The translations under genes and the position numbers were made by a program. Shown here in pieces: positions 59,760 through 64,000 of a DNA stretch of 64,000 nucleotides (its first letter is position 1; every line of letters starts with the position of its first letter). The stretch comes from Stenotrophobium rhamnosiphilum. Lineage in GTDB: Bacteria > Pseudomonadota > Gammaproteobacteria > Nevskiales > Nevskiaceae. The notes below the pieces were generated by a model. That model saw only the letters and a list, made by a program, of their open reading frames with translations, ran no database searches and was not told the DNA's origin. Location: positions 620,001-684,000 of the forward strand of contig NZ_QANS01000002.1 of NCBI RefSeq assembly GCF_003052265.1. Reading direction: 5' to 3'.

Positions 59760-60482
59760 CTATTTCTTTAGATTGTTCTGAATAAGATCTTGGACTTCGC
59801 CCCCAAGGCATTCAAGATCGCGTATATATCTTTCTATACATGAGCTACCGTCTCTGCCGTATGCCATATCTAACTGATCTTTGATCATTTCTAAATATAG
59901 CCTGGCTCGATTGAGCTTAACTTTAATTCCAGAATGGTAGTCATCCCAAGATAATGGAGCTCTTATTGGGGCGATTTCTTGCCAGGCAGAATAAACGGAC
60001 AAGTCGATTTCAGCCGTTTTTTCCCCGGTCACAGAAAATCCCCAATTTCTCACGCAGTACTCAGCCACGTAGGGATCGTTGAACGTAATTTTTTGTATCG
60101 CTCTACCATCTTGGAATAGTTTGGGAAGGATCGTTATCTTCATCGCCCTAGAGAGATGACCTTGACGGCGATAAGCTGGCTTCACAAAAGCATGGAGATC
60201 GTATTCAAAATCTTCTATAGCAGCGACATAAAGGCCTTCATCATTTTTGATAAAGAAGAATTCGCGAACGCCTTCAAATCCGGCTACGCCTTGAGGCTCA
60301 TTTAGCCAAACTTTAGCCCTATCCACGGCGCGCGAGAGGCTGGCTAGGAATATGCGATCACCTAACCTTTGCGCGTTCAACTCGTCTATAAGGTTCTCAA
60401 TCTGGTCATTAGTCATGGCTTGCGACCCATTTTCATTATGTGGATTTACTCCACTCTCATAGACATCTGATTGAGTAAGCAT
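59760..60482 (-). CDS. GNAT-like acetyltransferase
   Basis: A 240-aa protein. The middle has the acetyl-CoA loop FVKPAYRRQGHLSRAM (R-x-x-G-x pattern) and NDPYVAEYCVRNWGF typical of the end of a GNAT domain. The C-terminal 70 residues are helical. An in-frame ATG at 60416 could be the true start. It begins 8 bp after the HNH-like gene, so they are likely one operon. The substrate is unknown; GNATs next to HTH proteins can be toxins. Confidence 0.7.
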   Translation of the reverse strand: MLTQSDVYESGVNPHNENGSQAMTNDQIENLIDELNAQRLGDRIFLASLSRAVDRAKVWLNEPQGVAGFEGVREFFFIKNDEGLYVAAIEDFEYDLHAFVKPAYRRQGHLSRAMKITILPKLFQDGRAIQKITFNDPYVAEYCVRNWGFSVTGEKTAEIDLSVYSAWQEIAPIRAPLSWDDYHSGIKVKLNRARLYLEMIKDQLDMAYGRDGSSCIERYIRDLECLGGEVQDLIQNNLKK

Positions 60483-60490
60483 TAAACGTA

Positions 60491-61297
60491 TTATCGAAAG
60501 CGACGCGGCCTTTCTATCGTTCGCATTGCGTGATTGCCTGAAAGAATTAGGCCGTGCTCACCAACATAGCTCTCTGGCCATCGTGGATGAGTAGTTGGCC
60601 GAAGAGGGATGTGCAAATCAATCTCAGCATCCATAGGAAGGTCGCTGTACACACTCATTTCAGGCAAATCCAAAGCGATCCCTTCTTCTTGATTAACAAA
60701 GAGGAACGCTAGTGGGAAAAATTTCATGACCCAGCCGACAAAAATGGATCCAGAGCCAATCATGGGAGTAAATCCAAAGCCTCTCACAATAATTTGTGGC
60801 TTATAGGGATAGAACCAGTAATAAAGTTTAAGCCCAGCTGGCAGCTGCCCCTTGCCCGAAAGAAACCAGTGACTTAACTCTTCGTATCCGCTCCACTGTC
60901 CATAACCATTCACTGTCGCTGCCGCTAGATGCCCATAAATAGAGCGCATGATTTTTTGCGGTTGCCCCGGAATAGCCATATTCCGGGGAAGTGAATCTTG
61001 AAACATCGCCAGCCTTGCTACTTGCGTCGAGAATTTGATCAACGCAGGATCGTACAAGCCACCTAACAGCGCATTATTGCAATGTGCGCATAGTGACCTG
61101 AACCTTACGCCGTTGTTTGTTTTATATTTGCGAGGCAGAGGTTCAGCGCTCAGCGCCTGATGCAGGTGTTGTACCTCCATGGCTGTCGGACGATAACAAC
61201 CTTTAGGTGGAGTGTGATCCTCCGTTAGCTTCCCAAACTCGCCGCAGATATTGCACTGTCCGGCAGACGCTCCGCGGAATACTAATGGGGTGACCAT
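60491..61297 (-). CDS. HNH-like zinc protein
   Basis: A 268-aa protein. Its N-terminus has two CxxC pairs (Cys15/Cys18 and Cys70/Cys73) with Asp27-His28 in TEDHTPPKG between them, the arrangement of an HNH/His-Me-finger nuclease. The C-terminal two thirds are hydrophobic-aromatic with no known motif. The ATG at 61297 follows GAGGAAAC. Its direct neighbour is a GNAT and an XRE regulator lies upstream. Nuclease function is likely but not proven from sequence. Confidence 0.7.
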   Translation of the reverse strand: MVTPLVFRGASAGQCNICGEFGKLTEDHTPPKGCYRPTAMEVQHLHQALSAEPLPRKYKTNNGVRFRSLCAHCNNALLGGLYDPALIKFSTQVARLAMFQDSLPRNMAIPGQPQKIMRSIYGHLAAATVNGYGQWSGYEELSHWFLSGKGQLPAGLKLYYWFYPYKPQIIVRGFGFTPMIGSGSIFVGWVMKFFPLAFLFVNQEEGIALDLPEMSVYSDLPMDAEIDLHIPLRPTTHPRWPESYVGEHGLILSGNHAMRTIERPRRFR

Positions 61298-61383
61298 GTT
61301 TCCTCGAATATTTAGTGGCCTGGCAATGTATTTGCCGGTCTATCGCCAATCGCAGCGGCATTCGCTGCGTGACACGTCTTGGA

Positions 61384-61629
61384 TTATTTAGGCCCACCCG
61401 CTAAGTACCATTTCGAAAAATGCACCAAATTAGTTTGACACGCGACTAGAACCTCTTCGATGGCAACCCAATCGAGCCGTCGGTGACCACGTTCATAATC
61501 ACTCACGTAGCTTTGATGGCGTTTCAATTTATCCGCTAGCTCGACTTGAGTTAAGCCGGCATCAAGCCGCACTTGCTTGATTGTCGTGCGAAATCTTTCC
61601 CGCTGCTTATTGTAGAGCTGCTTCCCCAT
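61384..61629 (-). CDS. XRE-family helix-turn-helix regulator
   Basis: An 81-aa protein that is mainly a HTH_XRE/Cro-CI domain (IKQVRLDAGLTQVELADKLKRHQSYVSDYERG). It likely binds the palindromes at 61642-61679 just before its start and thereby represses itself and the divergent membrane genes. Confidence 0.9.
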   Translation of the reverse strand: MGKQLYNKQRERFRTTIKQVRLDAGLTQVELADKLKRHQSYVSDYERGHRRLDWVAIEEVLVACQTNLVHFSKWYLAGGPK

Positions 61630-61641
61630 ACAGCAACCCTA

Positions 61642-61679
61642 ATATCTGTTTTACAGATATCTAAAATCCAGATATTCTG
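61642..61679. promoter_or_regulatory. Operator palindromes between the XRE gene and the divergent operon
   Basis: ATATCTG-TTTTA-CAGATAT (61642-61660) is a perfect inverted repeat; CAGATATTCTG (61669-61679) is a second partial copy. The spacing and place in a divergent promoter fit XRE autoregulation. The next operon starts with GTG at 61703 behind AAGGAG. Confidence 0.75.
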
Positions 61680-61702
61680 AAAAATCGAAAAAGGAGATTT
61701 TT

Positions 61703-62950
61703 GTGGGAAATATGCTGCTAATGGCTTGGGGAGCCATATTCTTTTTGGCTTGCGCAAACATAGCTCATGGGAAAGGTCGTGATGCAGCCTTATGGGGTTT
61801 GGCAGGCGCACTACTAAGCATCGCGACTTTGCTAGTCCTTTTATTGCTACCTGATCGAGAAGAACAGATTGAGCGCAATCAAATATCCAGCGGAGAGATG
61901 AAGCGCTGCAATAAATGCACAGAACTCGTTATGTCTAACGCCACGAGATGTAGGCATTGTGGTAATTCGCTTACAGAGCAGACGATGCCAGTTAACGGGC
62001 TAATTAAAAAAGCTCACTGGCTGCCCAATTGGATCGGTTCATGTCGAGTAGCAATTTCCGCTGTAATTTCGGCAACGTTTTTTCTTGTCCTCATTGTCCT
62101 GAGCGGTCCGAAGCCTCCAGCTATTGAGCCATCCATAAGTCGCGCTGCGCAAAATCAAGCATCAGATCCAGCGCCAACAGCAACCTCACCTTCTGTCTCA
62201 TCAGTGTCCAGTGCGGCGATTGAGCAACCCAATCAGGATCTTGATCAAGAGCGATGCGTACAGATGCTGACGCTCGGCAAAGGTATCGCTAAAAATGTTG
62301 CGGCGGGATATCCCATCAAGCTTTCCCTTGATGCCATCACTGATGAGCCTGATTTGGCGAAAAAGATTTACCCCGCACTGTCGGCTGCCGACATGGAGGC
62401 TACAGTGTTGGCAATGTATTCAAAGGAGGATGCCGCATCAGCGTATGCTCTGATTGCTCTTGAATGTCGAGATGGCATCCTTTCGAGGGCAACCTTAAAT
62501 AACGTAAAAGCTAGTACTGGACCTACTGAGCAATTTTTTGCCTGGAAGGTCGACAATGTAGTTTGGGGAATTGCTGCTCACCCCGAGCACGGCGTATATC
62601 TCTTAATTAATAACGCTTCCAAACATGTCGTGTCTGCGGATTTTCATGATTTCGCATTCGCTCTGGCAAACGGAAAAATACTAGCGCCATGCTGCGGGTA
62701 TGAAAGGGGCTCCCTCGGATTTGCCACTACCCTTATTGAGCCGATCTCTGTTCCCAGCGGCGGAGCTAAGGCCTATTCACTCGCTCAAAATGCGCAGCAA
62801 GTAATCCAGCGTGGTTCTTACATGCGAATGAATCAGCAGATTATTTCAATTGCCTTTAAAGACACTGCCCTTTGCCAGCTTAAAACCCGTCAAGAATTCG
62901 ACGACGCTACTGCGGATGGGATCATGCCGTCATATTGCAAGATGAACTAG
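61703..62950 (+). CDS. Membrane protein with zinc ribbon and a domain shared with the next gene
   Basis: A 415-aa protein. Two hydrophobic segments (about 4-20 and 30-50), then a zinc ribbon (Cys69, Cys72, Cys83, Cys86), a third hydrophobic segment (about 115-134) and a Pro/Ser/Ala-rich linker. Residues about 183-267 form a domain with Cys185 and Cys255 that recurs in the next protein. The end (270-415) has a beta-rich look and no known motif. The GTG at 61703 is chosen for its AAGGAG at the right distance. Function unknown. Confidence 0.7.
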   Translation: MGNMLLMAWGAIFFLACANIAHGKGRDAALWGLAGALLSIATLLVLLLLPDREEQIERNQISSGEMKRCNKCTELVMSNATRCRHCGNSLTEQTMPVNGLIKKAHWLPNWIGSCRVAISAVISATFFLVLIVLSGPKPPAIEPSISRAAQNQASDPAPTATSPSVSSVSSAAIEQPNQDLDQERCVQMLTLGKGIAKNVAAGYPIKLSLDAITDEPDLAKKIYPALSAADMEATVLAMYSKEDAASAYALIALECRDGILSRATLNNVKASTGPTEQFFAWKVDNVVWGIAAHPEHGVYLLINNASKHVVSADFHDFAFALANGKILAPCCGYERGSLGFATTLIEPISVPSGGAKAYSLAQNAQQVIQRGSYMRMNQQIISIAFKDTALCQLKTRQEFDDATADGIMPSYCKMN

Positions 62951-62987
62951 GCCATTCAAAAAAGACCGAACCATTGGGGAGAAGGAT

Positions 62988-63503
62988 ATGCGCGTTGCTG
63001 GATATATTGGCCTTGGTGCTATTTATGTGTTTTTGTCGGCAGCAATGCTCAAATTGTTATTCTGGACGCCGCGATCACCTGTGCCGGTTTCGCCAGTAGT
63101 AGCTCAAGCCCAATCTGCGGTGAGCCCCGTGCAGACTATCGAACAGCCTACCGAATCAGATGATGAGTTCAGGGCCAAGCGTTGCTCTGAAATGCTCGCT
63201 ATTGGAAAGAACATATCCAAATCCATGGAGAATGGTTTTTCGATTACAGATGCCTATCAGGGCTATAAAGCAGGTGAAGATCTTCTTCCATATAAGTTTC
63301 CGCATCTCAACGGCGAAGATGTTAAAGCGGTGATCGTGACAATGTATTGGTATGACGCGAGCGATCCCGGAACTGATCGTGGCCTCAAGGAAATAGAGAA
63401 TCGGTGCTTTAAAGGGGAGCTTTCAAGGGAAGGGATCAAGAAGCTCCTGAAACAGAAAGATGAGAGTGACAATGTCACGCCGCAAGCGGAAGGCGCTAGA
63501 TGA
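62988..63503 (+). CDS. Single-helix membrane protein with the same Cys-pair domain
   Basis: A 171-aa protein with one N-terminal membrane helix (about 7-26), a Pro/Ala-rich linker and a domain at residues about 64-153 that matches residues 183-267 of the protein before (IEQP before it, RC near 65, GK.I.K, MY, RC near 140, G.LSR). It has Cys66 and Cys140 at the shared positions, perhaps a disulfide. A GAGAAGGA site precedes the ATG. It overlaps the next gene by 4 nt. Confidence 0.75.
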   Translation: MRVAGYIGLGAIYVFLSAAMLKLLFWTPRSPVPVSPVVAQAQSAVSPVQTIEQPTESDDEFRAKRCSEMLAIGKNISKSMENGFSITDAYQGYKAGEDLLPYKFPHLNGEDVKAVIVTMYWYDASDPGTDRGLKEIENRCFKGELSREGIKKLLKQKDESDNVTPQAEGAR

Positions 63504-63823
63504 CGGGAGAATCCAACTGCAAATGTTTAACCGACGGGCCGCAGCGAGATTGGTCTACAGAAGATCTAGGAGAAACCAAATCCTACGGCGAGGTGTGCTT
63601 GCGGACGTGCTCAATTTGCGGCAGTCGCTGGCTTAGCTATTTCTACGAGCATGAAGCGTTCACTGCTAGTGACCGCTCCTATATCGGCTATCTCGGCTCT
63701 CTCTCAGCACCAAATCCAGACGATGCAATCGCGTTGATGCGCATGCTCGAACCTAGATTCATCTGGGACAAGAAAAAAGTTCGATGGGTGAAGAACTCTG
63801 GAGCCGTTATAGATGGGCTTTGA
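63500..63823 (+). CDS. Small Cys-rich protein, possible immunity or zinc protein
   Basis: A 107-aa protein with a Cys cluster near the N-terminus (Cys7, Cys9, Cys33, Cys37, Cys40), perhaps a zinc site. It is coupled to the previous gene by a 4-nt overlap and ends this operon. I do not recognise it; small cytosolic partners at operon ends may be immunity proteins, but that is a guess. Confidence 0.65.
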   Translation: MTGESNCKCLTDGPQRDWSTEDLGETKSYGEVCLRTCSICGSRWLSYFYEHEAFTASDRSYIGYLGSLSAPNPDDAIALMRMLEPRFIWDKKKVRWVKNSGAVIDGL

Positions 63824-63866
63824 TTTTCTCAGCCCTTCCCAAGGTGGAAATTCCATGAGTGATTCC

Positions 63867-63893
63867 CAGTAGTTAGATGCTTTCCAACTACTG
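63867..63893 (+). terminator. Hairpin after the three-gene operon
   Basis: CAGTAGTT / AACTACTG with an 11-nt loop stands 43 bp past the last stop. There is no T-tract, so its role as terminator is doubtful. Confidence 0.35.
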
Positions 63894-63923
63894 TTGAAGT
63901 ATTCAAGCAATCATTCCAAATAT

Positions 63924-63956
63924 TTGGAAGGGCCTTGGGAGGGCCTTGGAAGGGCC
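63924..63956. repeat. Tandem 11-bp repeats
   Basis: TTGGAAGGGCC, TTGGGAGGGCC and TTGGAAGGGCC are directly joined at 63924-63956, a short iteron-like array at the window end. Confidence 0.8.
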
Positions 63957-63969
63957 TTGTTAGAGTATT

Positions 63970-63993
63970 CCATGACCCTTCGAAGGGTCATGG
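63970..63993. repeat. 24-bp perfect palindrome
   Basis: CCATGACCCTTC followed by its exact reverse complement GAAGGGTCATGG, with AAGGGTC repeated just after. It lies 13 bp after the tandem repeats and may continue past the window. Confidence 0.85.
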
Positions 63994-64000
63994 AAGGGTC

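Larger units (their letters stand above)
53637..64000. mobile_element. Integrative element inserted at tRNA-Leu, right end outside the window
   Basis: A P4-type integrase gene directly follows the tRNA, then come an AlpA-like regulator, a HUH Rep-like protein and cargo of HEPN-, HNH-, GNAT- and XRE-type proteins, largely of unknown function and with lower GC than the core genes before. No second copy of the tRNA 3' end (attR) is seen to 64000, so the element extends further. Confidence 0.85.

Noticed and set aside
53725-64000. Search for a direct repeat of the tRNA-Leu 3' end (attR)
   Set aside because: No copy of the last part of the tRNA was seen, so the right end is placed beyond the window.

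Overview
The window looks like the chromosome of a gammaproteobacterium. It carries a queA/tgt and yajC-secD-secF set in the usual relative order and orientation, a Wza/Wzc polysaccharide export pair, FadE-like and crotonase genes, and a YcnI-type copper protein. I cannot fix the genus; a free-living Xanthomonadales/Nevskiales-type bacterium would fit, but that is a guess.

Bases 1-34.5 kb are one large surface-polysaccharide locus, almost all on the minus strand. It holds Wzc (cut by the window edge), Wza, Wzx, Wzy, a WecA-like initiating transferase, GDP-mannose genes (manB, manC), a UDP-GlcNAc/UDP-sugar dehydrogenase, a GT4 glycosyltransferase, a capsule-synthesis-type transferase, three kinds of acyltransferase and a Tat-exported beta-helix protein that sits alone on the plus strand. 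Within it, 20.3-28.6 kb is a complete pseudaminic-acid-type nonulosonate pathway (PseB, PseC, acetyltransferase, PseG fused to a GNAT, PseI, SpsF/PseF-type cytidylyltransferase) plus an extra aldo/keto reductase and a GSA-type aminotransferase. At 3.6-8.8 kb there is a tight three-gene cassette: a DUF4910 aminopeptidase-like protein, a MaoC-SDR-ACP fusion and an AAC(3)-FkbH fusion. I read it as a carrier-bound hydroxyacyl (possibly glyceryl) synthesis and transfer unit that N-acylates an amino sugar of this glycan.

Bases 34.6-53.7 kb are core genome. secF, secD and yajC are separated from tgt and queA by about 13 kb of mostly plus-strand genes: acyl-CoA dehydrogenase, DedA, glutathione peroxidase, GDPD lipoprotein, HD protein, a DUF2946-YcnI-TonB receptor group (probably copper), a desaturase, a PaaX regulator divergent from a crotonase, and a YpfJ metallopeptidase. 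Several palindromic REP-like repeats lie between them.

At 53.6 kb a tRNA-Leu(CAA) gene marks the start of an integrated element that runs to the window end. It has a P4-type integrase whose promoter spacer is a perfect palindrome, an AlpA-like regulator and a short HUH-type Rep. Its cargo includes a two-gene pair (a protein with a C-terminal HEPN-like motif, and a zinc/HNH-like protein), an HNH-like protein plus a GNAT, and an XRE regulator divergent from three membrane or zinc proteins, two of which share a duplicated domain. This cargo resembles a defence or conflict island. The HEPN/HNH-like pair and the acyl-carrier cassette are the best candidates for undescribed systems.
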